Shown here piece after piece: positions 10,149-17,931 of a stretch of DNA of 64,000 nt. The number at the start of each line of letters is the position of its first letter. Position 1 is the first letter of the stretch. Location of the stretch: the NCBI RefSeq assembly GCF_913055835.1, contig NZ_CAJXKQ010000022.1:1-64000 (forward strand), written 5' to 3'. The DNA is from an uncultured Marinobacter sp. (GTDB lineage Bacteria > Pseudomonadota > Gammaproteobacteria > Pseudomonadales > Oleiphilaceae). The notes below the pieces were generated by a model that saw only the letters and a list, made by a program, of their open reading frames with translations, did not search any database and was not told the origin of the DNA. The translations under genes were made by a program, and so were the position numbers.

Positions 10149-10213
10149 GATCGTTCCTTGTTTGTTGTTGTAAACGAACAGACCAGGCCTCGAGCCAGGC
10201 CCCGGGAACGCCA

Positions 10214-10230
10214 TGCGGATCCTGTGCCAA
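10214..10230 (-). promoter_or_regulatory. Predicted sigma-54 promoter of the oligomer hydrolase
   Basis: On the minus strand the site is TTGGCACAGGATCCGCA. The -24 box TTGGCAC is perfect and the -12 box is CCGC in place of TTGC, with the exact 10-base GG-to-GC spacing. It lies 66 bp before the hydrolase start codon. The nearest activator-like palindrome is about 61 bp upstream, close to the spacing seen at the dctP promoter. Confidence 0.68.
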
Positions 10231-10290
10231 TTGGCTATGTTACTGATTTATATAAACTACATTTACCACTTACTTGAACTTGAAAGAATT

Positions 10291-10399
10291 ATTCCGGATT
10301 TCCGGACAGCGCTGCGACCTGCAATCATCGAAAAGCACGTCCATTGCGTGCTTTGTACAGATTGTCCTTAAATCCGGACACTGTACTGAATGTCGGACA
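10291..10399. promoter_or_regulatory. Three 18-bp palindromic activator sites upstream of the hydrolase
   Basis: Sites at 10291-10308 (ATTCCGGATTTCCGGACA), 10363-10380 (TGTCCTTAAATCCGGACA) and 10382-10399 (TGTACTGAATGTCGGACA) match the consensus found upstream of dctP. The last two are 19 bp apart, again placing a close pair on one DNA face. The region lies between the divergent hydrolase and esterase genes, so it could act on both, although I see a sigma-54 promoter only on the hydrolase side. Confidence 0.73.
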
Positions 10400-10506
10400 A
10401 TGGAGTCCGAACAATGTAATCCGACCCGCACCGACATCCATCACTATCGGCCCGTCGTAACTCTCTCGGAACACTTCAATCCGCCTGAATGAAAAAGGAG
10501 ATCCCA

Positions 10507-11418
10507 GTGCCCGGTTACCGAACAGGGGCCAGATGGGGTGGACTGGCCGGGGTCATTGGCAGCCTGCTGGTTCTGGCCGGCTGCGCGACCCACCACAATG
10601 GACCAGAGAGCGCGGCGTTACCGGTAGAGCAGTCTTTTCAGGTAGAGCGCAATGTACAGTTCTCCCCCGATAACTGGCCCGAACGCCTGTTTGCCGATCT
10701 TTACCTGCCAGAACATAGCGCCTCAGAGCGTCGGTATCCGGTGGTCCTGATGGTTCACGGGGGTGGCTGGCAGCGACGGTCCCGGGAAGACATGACCTGG
10801 ATCGCGGAAGAAGTGGCCGGCCGCGGTTTCGCGGTGCTGAACATCGACTACCGGTTTGCACCGGAATACACCTTTCCGGCGCAGCTGCACGATCTACAGA
10901 TGGCCCGCCAGTGGTTGAACGAGCATGCCGACGAGTACCACCTCGACCGCGAGCAAGTCAGCGGTTTTGGGTTTTCATCCGGCGCCCATCTAATTGCCCT
11001 GCTTGCGGTGGTGGCAAGCTCCGACAGCGAGCTGAACCAACCCTATGGCGGGCCGGAGTCCCGGTTGCAAGCTGTTGTCGCCGGCGGACTGCCCTCCGAC
11101 CTCATGGCGTTTGGTTCGGGCAAGCTGATCCGGGAATTCCTGGGTGGAGAGCAGCAGGAGATGCCGGACACTTATCGAAAAGCCTCACCGATCAGGCATA
11201 TCACGGCAAATGCACCGCCCTTTTTCCTGTTTCACGGCACCGTGGATATGCTCGTACCCTTCAGCCAGGCCGAACGTTTCCGGAACGTTCTCGCGAGTCA
11301 TCAGGTATACAGCGAACTTTACGAAATGCACCTGCGAGGCCATGTCACCAGCTTTCTGACGGCCGGCGATGCGGTTGACGAGGCAATCGCGTTCCTCGAT
11401 CGCAAGAAAAGTCACTGA
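10507..11418 (+). CDS. Alpha/beta hydrolase (esterase) lipoprotein
   Basis: This is a 303-residue predicted lipoprotein esterase. The GTG at 10507 is preferred because AAGGAG sits just upstream and the signal peptide then ends in the lipobox LAGC; the ATG at 10489 would bury that ribosome site. The fold is marked by the oxyanion segment HGGGW, the nucleophile elbow GFSSG, and later Asp (HGTVDM) and His (RGHV) positions of the triad. It is divergent from the 3HB-oligomer hydrolase and shares its palindrome-rich promoter region, which suggests a related ester substrate. That link is inference, since the family covers many carboxyl esters. Confidence 0.82.
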   Translation: MPGYRTGARWGGLAGVIGSLLVLAGCATHHNGPESAALPVEQSFQVERNVQFSPDNWPERLFADLYLPEHSASERRYPVVLMVHGGGWQRRSREDMTWIAEEVAGRGFAVLNIDYRFAPEYTFPAQLHDLQMARQWLNEHADEYHLDREQVSGFGFSSGAHLIALLAVVASSDSELNQPYGGPESRLQAVVAGGLPSDLMAFGSGKLIREFLGGEQQEMPDTYRKASPIRHITANAPPFFLFHGTVDMLVPFSQAERFRNVLASHQVYSELYEMHLRGHVTSFLTAGDAVDEAIAFLDRKKSH

Positions 11419-11429
11419 TTTCCAGAACG

Positions 11430-11792
11430 CTACCCGATCCGGATGAACGGCAGCAGGCTCAGGCCCATGATCACCAGAATGGCAATACAGGCCGCCAGGG
11501 TCCGGATTGGCCGCTGCCTGAGCATGAACCAGAAACCGCCGGATTCACCCCGGGCCAGGTGCTCCTCGTAAGCCCGCCGCTGGGTTTCATAACGTTGCCG
11601 CTGATACTCGTCCAGCAGCGCCCTGGCCCGGGCCGCCTCATCGTCGTCGTGCACCCAGAAACCGCCCATGCTGATGCCCCAGCGGCTTGGCGGCGTTTCG
11701 TAATAGGGCACTTCGTGGGCATCGAACAGAGCCCGGATTTCCTCGGCCTCGTCATCAGGTACATGGCGCAGGTTCATCAGATGATGGGGCAT
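11430..11792 (-). CDS. DUF6164 family protein
   Basis: This is a 120-residue protein with a cytosolic part of about 95 residues, containing an arginine/glutamate-rich helix (about 50-80), and a single C-terminal hydrophobic helix. It matches my recollection of the DUF6164 family of small gammaproteobacterial proteins of unknown function. An internal Met at residue 6 is an alternative start. It converges with the esterase gene (11-bp gap) and is divergent from the DUF2868 gene. Confidence 0.7.
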   Translation of the reverse strand: MPHHLMNLRHVPDDEAEEIRALFDAHEVPYYETPPSRWGISMGGFWVHDDDEAARARALLDEYQRQRYETQRRAYEEHLARGESGGFWFMLRQRPIRTLAACIAILVIMGLSLLPFIRIG

Positions 11793-11888
11793 GGACTCTC
11801 GTTGTCTGGTATCAGGTGCAGGTCTCCCTATATCCTAGCACTAAAGCCCAAAGGGCCCGACAGACCGAATTCGACACCGGAACCCTGA

Positions 11889-13298
11889 ATGACCGACAGC
11901 CCCCTCCGATTGCTGCTGGAATTTGACAGCCAGGTGCAGCGGGACAGATCACAGCCTCCCACCTTCCTGCATCGCCGGGACCGCAAGTTCGCACTGGTGT
12001 GTGAAGAGCAGGGCGTGGCCCCGAACGCCGCCCGCTGGCTGGCCCACCTGAATCGACTCAGCGGACCTCGGTCCACCCCTGCATCCACCGACCGAACCCT
12101 GGCAACCTGGCGTCGGGTTGCTGCTGGTTTTTCCGCGGTCGGGTTGATTGCAGGCGTGCTCACCATGGCCGGCCTGCTGTTCTACGATGGAGGCCAACGC
12201 ATCAACATCACGGTTTTTCTGGCCTTCACAGCTCTGCACCTGGTGCTCGCCCTGTTCACCACCCTGCAATCCCTCGCGGGATGGCAGCCCTGGCGCTGGC
12301 TGGGGCGGCGGCTCGGGGCCGAATCTGGCCCTGGAATGTTCAACAAACTCCAGCCACTCCTGATGGCCAGGGCGGCGCACCTGGGCGGTACGGTTTTCGC
12401 CACTGCCGGTTTGATCACCCTGCTGGCCATGGTCGTTGTTCAGGATCTCGCCTTCGGCTGGAGCACTACACTGGACACCGCTGCCGCGCGCTATCACGGA
12501 TTGATAAGCACGGTCGCCACCCCCTGGGCCTGGGCCTGGCCGGCAGCCGCCCCGGATCTTGCCCTGGTCGAAGCAACGCGCTTTTTCCGGGCCGGAGACC
12601 CGGCGGCAAGTCCCGACCCGGCCCTGTGGGGCCAGTGGTGGCCATTTGTCACCATGCTGTGGACAGTTTGGGTGCTGTTGCCACGTCTCATTCTCTGGGG
12701 CCTGGCCGCAGGGCAGACACGACAGAAGGCCCGTCGCCTGCTGGCCAGTCATCCGGCCATGCACGCCCTGATGTATCGCATGGAAACACCCGCCCTGGAC
12801 ACCGGTAACAGCCACCATGATGCCGACGACCTGCCGGACACCAGCGCCCGAAGCAATGTGCGGCCACTGCCCGACAGTGACATTCTCCTGTGCTGGGCGG
12901 GCGCCGGGGAACCGGAATTGCCAGAGGCCCTTCGGTCAGGCAAACAGCTCGTGCTTCCGGCCGGCGGCAGCGCCAGCCTGTCAGAGGACGACCAGACGCT
13001 CCGCCGGATCGCGGGGCAGCTGAACAACCGTTCCAATGCGGTCATTCTGCTGGTGCGCTGCTGGCAGCCCCCCACTGGTGAACTGCAGGATTTCCTGGAG
13101 ACAGCCCGTGGCATCTGGCCCAATGGCTCCCGGGTCGCGCTGGTTCCCCTGGCCGCGGACAGCAACCAGGAGCCCGATGCCCACCAGGTTCAGCCCTGGC
13201 TCCGTTTTGCCGAGCGGGTTGGAAGTGAGTTTGTTCAGGTATCGTTGCCCTCCTTCCAGCTGCGGGATCCCTATTCAACGGTCGGGAAACAACCATGA
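11889..13298 (+). CDS. DUF2868 membrane protein
   Basis: This is a 469-residue protein with several hydrophobic segments in its first 280 residues and a soluble C-terminal half. It resembles the DUF2868 family, which is usually encoded next to a DUF3482 GTPase, as here: the next start codon overlaps this stop by 4 bp (ATGA). The pair is probably co-translated and may work together at the inner membrane. No biochemical function is known to me. Confidence 0.78.
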   Translation: MTDSPLRLLLEFDSQVQRDRSQPPTFLHRRDRKFALVCEEQGVAPNAARWLAHLNRLSGPRSTPASTDRTLATWRRVAAGFSAVGLIAGVLTMAGLLFYDGGQRINITVFLAFTALHLVLALFTTLQSLAGWQPWRWLGRRLGAESGPGMFNKLQPLLMARAAHLGGTVFATAGLITLLAMVVVQDLAFGWSTTLDTAAARYHGLISTVATPWAWAWPAAAPDLALVEATRFFRAGDPAASPDPALWGQWWPFVTMLWTVWVLLPRLILWGLAAGQTRQKARRLLASHPAMHALMYRMETPALDTGNSHHDADDLPDTSARSNVRPLPDSDILLCWAGAGEPELPEALRSGKQLVLPAGGSASLSEDDQTLRRIAGQLNNRSNAVILLVRCWQPPTGELQDFLETARGIWPNGSRVALVPLAADSNQEPDAHQVQPWLRFAERVGSEFVQVSLPSFQLRDPYSTVGKQP

Positions 13299-14725
13299 TT
13301 CAAGCGCCCACGTTTGCCGTAGTCGGGCACCCGAACAAGGGCAAGTCCAGTGTCGTGGCCACCCTGTCCCAGAACGATGCTATTGCCATTGCCCTGGAAC
13401 CCGGCACCACCAGCAAGCACCAGGCCTATCCGCTGAAAGTGGACGGGCAAACCCTCTATACCCTGGTGGACACCCCCGGTTTCCAGCGTCCGCGCCGGGT
13501 ACTGGAATGGCTGGAGGCCCACAGTGTTTCCGCCTCCGACCACGGGGACACAGTCAGAGCCTTTGTTACCCAGCATCAGGGCGATGGCCGGTTCACCGAC
13601 GAGTGCGAGCTTCTGATGCCCCTCATTGAGGGTGCCGGGATCATTTACGTGGTGGACGGCTCGGTGCCCTACAGCGCCGAGCACGAGGCGGAAATGACCA
13701 TCCTGCGCTGGACCGGCCGCCCGAGTCTGGCATTGATTAACAGCATCGGCGCCGACGACTACAGCGAAACCTGGCAGGCCGCACTGGGCCAGTTCTTTCA
13801 GGTTGTTCGCCGGTTCGACGCTGTTCGCGCCCCGTTCGAACAACATCTGGGGCTTTTAAGGGCGTTCGGACAATTGGAACCCGACTGGGAAGCGCCACTG
13901 GAGCAGGCCACTCACTACCTGTCCGCCCAGCGTCAACAGCGCCGCCAACAGGCCGCCGCACTGATCGCCAGGGCACTCGAGGACATGATGTCGTTCCAGG
14001 AGAAACGCACCCTGACCGCTGGCCAGGCTGCCGGGACCAGTGACGATTCGCTGGCGGACCAGCTACGAAGGAACTGGTACCGCCATCAGAGGAAGCGGGA
14101 ACAGACCCTCCGTGTGGATATCGAACACCTGTACCAGCACCAGCGTATCCGCCGTCAGGAAGCCGAACTGGAGTGGCACAGTGAGCACGACCTGTTCTCG
14201 GAAGACAGCCGCAAAGCCTGGGCTGTCAGCAAGCGCTACCTGGCCACCGCCGGCTTCGGCGCGGGCGCCGTCAGCGGTGCCGGTATCGACGCACTGACCT
14301 TCGGCTCCTCCCTCGGAACCGGCGCTCTGGTGGGCGGCCTGATCGGTGCCGCCGGCAGTTATTTCTACGGCGATAGGCTGGCGCTACCAGCGCTGAACAT
14401 CGGCGTGCTCCGGGACGGATTGAAAACCGCCACCTTCGGTCCTGTACAGGACAGCCAGTTCGGCTATGTTGTATTAGGAAGGGCGGTGGATCACTGGTGG
14501 CACATCTCCCACCGAAATCACGCTGGCCGCGACCTGTTGGACCTTGAGCCGGCAGACCATCACTGGCTCGAACGCCTGGAAAAATCGAGCCGGCAACAGA
14601 TTCAGAAAGCCTTCGACAAAAGCCGGAAACGGCGCCCTCTGGATGAACATCAGCGGGAAAAATTCGCTAACTCGATCGAACAGGCCATGACCGTTTACGA
14701 CGATTGGCGGTTGAACCGCAACTGA
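13295..14725 (+). CDS. DUF3482 family membrane-associated GTPase-like protein
   Basis: This is a 476-residue protein with an Era/TrmE-like GTPase N-terminus: P-loop GHPNKGKSS at about residues 8-16 and the G3 motif DTPG. The expected base-specificity motif NKxD is not clear; the corresponding stretch reads NSIGADD. A long helical region follows, then a glycine/alanine-rich hydrophobic segment (about 325-360) that could enter the membrane. It is coupled to the DUF2868 gene upstream by a 4-bp overlap. The cellular role is unknown. Confidence 0.8.
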   Translation: MIQAPTFAVVGHPNKGKSSVVATLSQNDAIAIALEPGTTSKHQAYPLKVDGQTLYTLVDTPGFQRPRRVLEWLEAHSVSASDHGDTVRAFVTQHQGDGRFTDECELLMPLIEGAGIIYVVDGSVPYSAEHEAEMTILRWTGRPSLALINSIGADDYSETWQAALGQFFQVVRRFDAVRAPFEQHLGLLRAFGQLEPDWEAPLEQATHYLSAQRQQRRQQAAALIARALEDMMSFQEKRTLTAGQAAGTSDDSLADQLRRNWYRHQRKREQTLRVDIEHLYQHQRIRRQEAELEWHSEHDLFSEDSRKAWAVSKRYLATAGFGAGAVSGAGIDALTFGSSLGTGALVGGLIGAAGSYFYGDRLALPALNIGVLRDGLKTATFGPVQDSQFGYVVLGRAVDHWWHISHRNHAGRDLLDLEPADHHWLERLEKSSRQQIQKAFDKSRKRRPLDEHQREKFANSIEQAMTVYDDWRLNRN

Positions 14726-14775
14726 AAACGATGTTTATACTTAAAGGCTATTCCATCACAAAATGAGGAATGCGA

Positions 14776-15171
14776 ATGAAAATCGTACGAGTGCAAGACA
14801 TCATCGGTACCGAGCGTGAAGTCCACGGACCGGGCTGGACCAGCCGCCGTATGCTGCTGAAAAAAGACGGCATGGGGTTCTCCTTCCACGAGACCATCAT
14901 ACCGGCCGGCGCCGAACTGAACCTCTGGTACAAGCATCACCTGGAAGCTGTCTACTGCGTTGCCGGTAACGGCAAGATCCTGGACAAAACGACCGGTGAA
15001 ACCCACGAAATCACCGACGGAACCCTTTACGCACTCGACAAGCATGACCAGCACACCCTTTACGGTGGCACCGAGGACATGCGCCTGATCTGTGCCTTCA
15101 ATCCGCCGGTAACCGGCCGTGAAGTCCACGACGAAGACGGCGCCTACCTGCCTGATACCGGCGAAGACTGA
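14776..15171 (+). CDS. ectC: L-ectoine synthase
   Basis: This is a 131-residue cupin enzyme that closes N-gamma-acetyl-diaminobutyrate to the compatible solute ectoine. The core HHLEAVYC and the C-terminal [11 protein letters not shown] match EctC closely. The iron ligands known for the family (Glu57, Tyr84, His92 in a characterised enzyme) align with Glu57, Tyr85 and His93. The ATG at 14776 is chosen because GAGGA precedes it. No ectA, ectB or aspartokinase gene is adjacent, so this copy is orphaned within the window. It is followed after 6-12 bp by an MFS carrier, probably in one transcript. Confidence 0.9.
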   Translation: MKIVRVQDIIGTEREVHGPGWTSRRMLLKKDGMGFSFHETIIPAGAELNLWYKHHLEAVYCVAGNGKILDKTTGETHEITDGTLYALDKHDQHTLYGGTEDMRLICAFNPPVTGREVHDEDGAYLPDTGED

Positions 15172-15183
15172 TTCGTTTTGACC

Positions 15184-16386
15184 GTGGCTGAACACCAGGC
15201 CGCGACCACACCGCCACCGCCAGCCAAGCTGCTGCCGGTGGCGGTGTTGCTTTGGCTGGCCGGCGTTTACCTGCGCATACCGGTACTGGTCGCGCCACCC
15301 CTGGCGCCATTCATCAGCGACGAGCTGGCACTGACCCAGGCCCTCACTGGCGCCCTGACCACCCTGCCTATCCTGATGCTGGCCATCGGCTCCATGCCCG
15401 GCTCCCTGGCCATTGCCCGGATAGGACCACGCAATACATTGGCGCTTGCCATGGTCATCATGGTTATTGGCTCCGCCGGCCGCGGCCTGGTGCCCGACAC
15501 CTTCACCCTGATGCTCGCCAGTGCCGTCATGGGCCTGGGTGTCGCCATGATGCAGCCCGCTCTTCCGGCATTGCTGCCTCGGTGGCTGGAACCCCACCAT
15601 CTGGCTCTCGGCTCCGCCATCTACATGAACGGCATGCTGATGGGCGAATTCATCGGCGCCGGCATCACCCTGCCCGTACTCATGCCCCTGCTGGACAACA
15701 GCTGGCGGGCCACCCTACTGGCCTGGTCCCTGCCGGCCCTGCTGGTTGCTGCCGCGCTTTACCTGCCCAGACGCGACCGGGCCAGACCGGTAGGCAAAGT
15801 CTCCTGGCTGCCGGACTGGAGCAACCCGCTCACCCTCAAAATCGGCCTGCTGCTGGGCCTCTCCGGCTCCATGTTCTTCGGCCTGAACGCCTACATGGGC
15901 AACCTGATGGAGCAACAGAGCCAGTTCGACAAGCTCTCCGAAGCCCTGTTCTGGTACAACATCGCCCAGGTCTTCGCCTCCCTGACCATGCTGAAAATGG
16001 CCCGCTACTGGGTCGGGCGTCGCTCGGTCATCATCGTTACCGCCGGCATCAGCATCCTCGGCACCCTCGGCGCCATTACCTTCACCGGATGGTGGTCCAT
16101 CGCCAGCGCCACCCTGATGAGCCTCACGGCCGGCATACTGCTCATCCTCCTGGTCGCCCTCCCACCCCAGGTAGTCTCATCCTCGGAAACAGGCCGCCTG
16201 TCCGCAGGCACTTTCCTGGTGGGCTACACCATGGCCTTCTCCGTGCCCATGCTCGGCGGCCTCATCGCCGACTGGACCGGCGATGCGAGACACGCGATCC
16301 TAACCATCATCGCCTACAGCCTCCTGGTCCTGCCCCTGGCCTTTACCCTCGACCTGAAACGAAAAAAGGACCAGCCCGAAAGCTGA
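15184..16386 (+). CDS. MFS transporter, cyanate/nitroimidazole (CynX/NimT)-like
   Basis: This is an approximately 400-residue carrier with about 12 hydrophobic segments. The N-terminal layout (APPLAPFISDEL, then LPILMLAIGS) resembles the CynX/NimT branch of the major facilitator superfamily. GTG at 15184 or TTG at 15178 could start it; neither has a strong ribosome site, so translation may be coupled to ectC. The partnership with a lone ectC suggests transport of ectoine, its precursor or an analogue. That is speculation, since known ectoine carriers belong to other families. Confidence 0.82.
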   Translation: MAEHQAATTPPPPAKLLPVAVLLWLAGVYLRIPVLVAPPLAPFISDELALTQALTGALTTLPILMLAIGSMPGSLAIARIGPRNTLALAMVIMVIGSAGRGLVPDTFTLMLASAVMGLGVAMMQPALPALLPRWLEPHHLALGSAIYMNGMLMGEFIGAGITLPVLMPLLDNSWRATLLAWSLPALLVAAALYLPRRDRARPVGKVSWLPDWSNPLTLKIGLLLGLSGSMFFGLNAYMGNLMEQQSQFDKLSEALFWYNIAQVFASLTMLKMARYWVGRRSVIIVTAGISILGTLGAITFTGWWSIASATLMSLTAGILLILLVALPPQVVSSSETGRLSAGTFLVGYTMAFSVPMLGGLIADWTGDARHAILTIIAYSLLVLPLAFTLDLKRKKDQPES

Positions 16387-16435
16387 TCCTTTAAACGCTG
16401 AAAACGGGGTCAGAAGAAAGCGTTCTTCTGACCCC
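16385..16435. terminator. Two hairpins after the MFS gene, one a perfect 13-bp stem
   Basis: An imperfect stem spans the MFS stop codon, with GCTGATCCTTT pairing back into the coding end. Then GGGGTCAGAAGAA (16406-16418) and TTCTTCTGACCCC (16423-16435) form a perfect 13-bp stem with a 4-base loop AGCG. No strong T-run follows. It lies between convergent genes and may work as a bidirectional terminator or be a dispersed palindrome. Confidence 0.6.
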
Positions 16436-16478
16436 TAATCCTCGCGGACTCCCCGAATAAAGCCCGAGCGGCCGTGGA

Positions 16479-16555
16479 GTGGGGAAGCTTTTTCTGCCGG
16501 GAAAAAATGTCTGAGCGAAGCGAGTTGTTTTTCCCAGAAGAAAAAGCTTCCCCGC
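16479..16555. repeat. Palindromic element, family A, copy 1
   Basis: Two 28-base arms (16479-16506 and 16528-16555) pair with about four mismatches and flank the core ATGTCTGAGCGAAGCGAGTT. Two further copies (41851-41938 and 42004-42096) keep the core but have different arm sequences that still pair within the copy. It sits between the convergent MFS and decarboxylase genes, so termination in both directions is plausible. Confidence 0.8.
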
Positions 16556-16575
16556 TTCGCGGCCAGACTCAGAAC

Positions 16576-17751
16576 TTAAATGTAGTAGTCCTTCAACGGA
16601 GGAAACCCGTTAAACTCAATGGCGCTATACGTCGTGGTATAGGCACCGGTAGACAACCAGTACATCCGATCCCCGATGGCCAGATTCAACGGCAACGGAT
16701 ACTTGTGGTGCTCGTACATGATATCGGCACTGTCACAGGTCGGCCCGGCAATCACACAGTCCTCGCCTTCGCCCGCCTTCTCCGTCCAGATCGGAAACTT
16801 GATCGCCTCATCCAGCGTCTCGATCAAACCCGAGAACTTGCCCACATCGGTAAACACCCAGCGGTGCAGGGCAGTGCGGGATTTACGGGAAATCAGCACC
16901 ACCTCACTCACCAGAACGCCGGCGTTGGAAATCAGCGAACGGCCCGGCTCGATGATGATCTCCGGCAGATCGGCGCCGAAATCCTCGTGCAGGAAACGGG
17001 CAATTTCCTCGGCGTACACCTTCAGCTCGTTGGTGCGAGTGATGTAGTTGGCCGGAAAACCGCCGCCCATGTTGATCATCTTCAGCTCGATGCCGTCTTC
17101 TTCCTTCAGGCGCTCGAAAATCACCTTCACCTTGTTCAGGGCCGCGTCCCAGGCACCGATTTCCCGCTGCTGGGAACCGACGTGGAAAGACACACCATAA
17201 GGCACCAGGCCCAGGTCACGGGCCAGAATCAACAGATCCATGGCCATGTCGGTCTGGCAGCCGAACTTGCGGGACAGCGGCCAGTCGGCCGTCAGAGTAC
17301 CCTCGGTCAGGATGCGCACGTACACTTTCGAGCCCGGAGCCGCCTTGGCGATGTTGCGCAGGTCCGCTTCGGAGTCGGTAGCGAACATACGCACGCCCTT
17401 CTCGTAGAAGGTACGAATGTCCTTCGCCTTCTTGATAGTGTTGCCGTAGCTGATCCGGTCACCGCTCACGCCCAGGGCCATCACCTTGTCCAGCTCGTAC
17501 ACCGACGCGATATCGAAACAGGCACCCTTGTCACGCAGCATGGTCAGTATCTGCGGCGCCGGGTTGGCCTTTACCGCGTAGTACACCTTGGCGTAGGGGA
17601 AACCCTCGATCAGCTCGTCGTACTGACGGTTAATCGTTGCGGTATCAATCACCACAAACGGGGTTTCCTTGCCGTCGGCAAAGTCCTTGATGCGCTTGAA
17701 CGTGTCGGCTTCGTAGTAGTCGGCGATGTTGGCGTTAGCGGCTTCGGTCAT
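16576..17751 (-). CDS. Ornithine/lysine-type PLP decarboxylase (fold type III)
   Basis: This is a 391-residue enzyme of the alanine-racemase-fold decarboxylases. The PLP lysine lies in YYAVKANP, the phosphate-binding glycine loop is MGGGFP, PGRSLIS follows, and the active-site cysteine is in CDSADIMY, as in ornithine decarboxylase. It probably makes putrescine or cadaverine, the entry to polyamines. The start at 17751 follows GGAGGG; longer frames would read into an upstream terminator. Whether it prefers ornithine, lysine or both cannot be told here. Confidence 0.88.
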   Translation of the reverse strand: MTEAANANIADYYEADTFKRIKDFADGKETPFVVIDTATINRQYDELIEGFPYAKVYYAVKANPAPQILTMLRDKGACFDIASVYELDKVMALGVSGDRISYGNTIKKAKDIRTFYEKGVRMFATDSEADLRNIAKAAPGSKVYVRILTEGTLTADWPLSRKFGCQTDMAMDLLILARDLGLVPYGVSFHVGSQQREIGAWDAALNKVKVIFERLKEEDGIELKMINMGGGFPANYITRTNELKVYAEEIARFLHEDFGADLPEIIIEPGRSLISNAGVLVSEVVLISRKSRTALHRWVFTDVGKFSGLIETLDEAIKFPIWTEKAGEGEDCVIAGPTCDSADIMYEHHKYPLPLNLAIGDRMYWLSTGAYTTTYSAIEFNGFPPLKDYYI

Positions 17752-17785
17752 GGGTGGTGTGTCCCTCCACAGGGCAAACAGGCAT

Positions 17786-17830
17786 AAAAAAAGGCGCCAC
17801 AGCAAGGCTGCAGCACCCGTCAGATGGCGC
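17786..17830 (-). terminator. Intrinsic terminator before the decarboxylase start
   Basis: On the minus strand GCGCCA (complement of 17825-17830) pairs with TGGCGC (complement of 17794-17799), followed by seven T residues. It ends 35 bp before the decarboxylase start codon and 102 bp after the ATP-grasp stop. It either ends the ATP-grasp transcript or acts as an attenuator in the decarboxylase leader. A weaker GGGC/GCCC hairpin lies at 17837-17856. Confidence 0.68.
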
Positions 17831-17931
17831 GATCATCGGGCTTTTTTTCAGGCCCGGATATGAGCATATCTACCCATAAGTAATGAACGACGAAAGCAAC
17901 GCCAATGGCATGAAATCGTGCGGGAAAAGTC

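Noticed and set aside
8859..10277. 472-codon open frame opposite the 3HB-oligomer hydrolase
   Set aside because: No recognisable motif and full overlap with a well-supported gene; it is a by-product of GC-rich codon use.
15252..16394. 380-codon frame overlapping the MFS gene in another frame
   Set aside because: The translation is dominated by Arg, His and Pro and lacks hydrophobic segments, whereas the MFS frame has clear membrane helices.
16474..17787. 437-codon open frame opposite the PLP decarboxylase
   Set aside because: The decarboxylase strand has all catalytic motifs; this frame has none and begins inside a family A palindrome.
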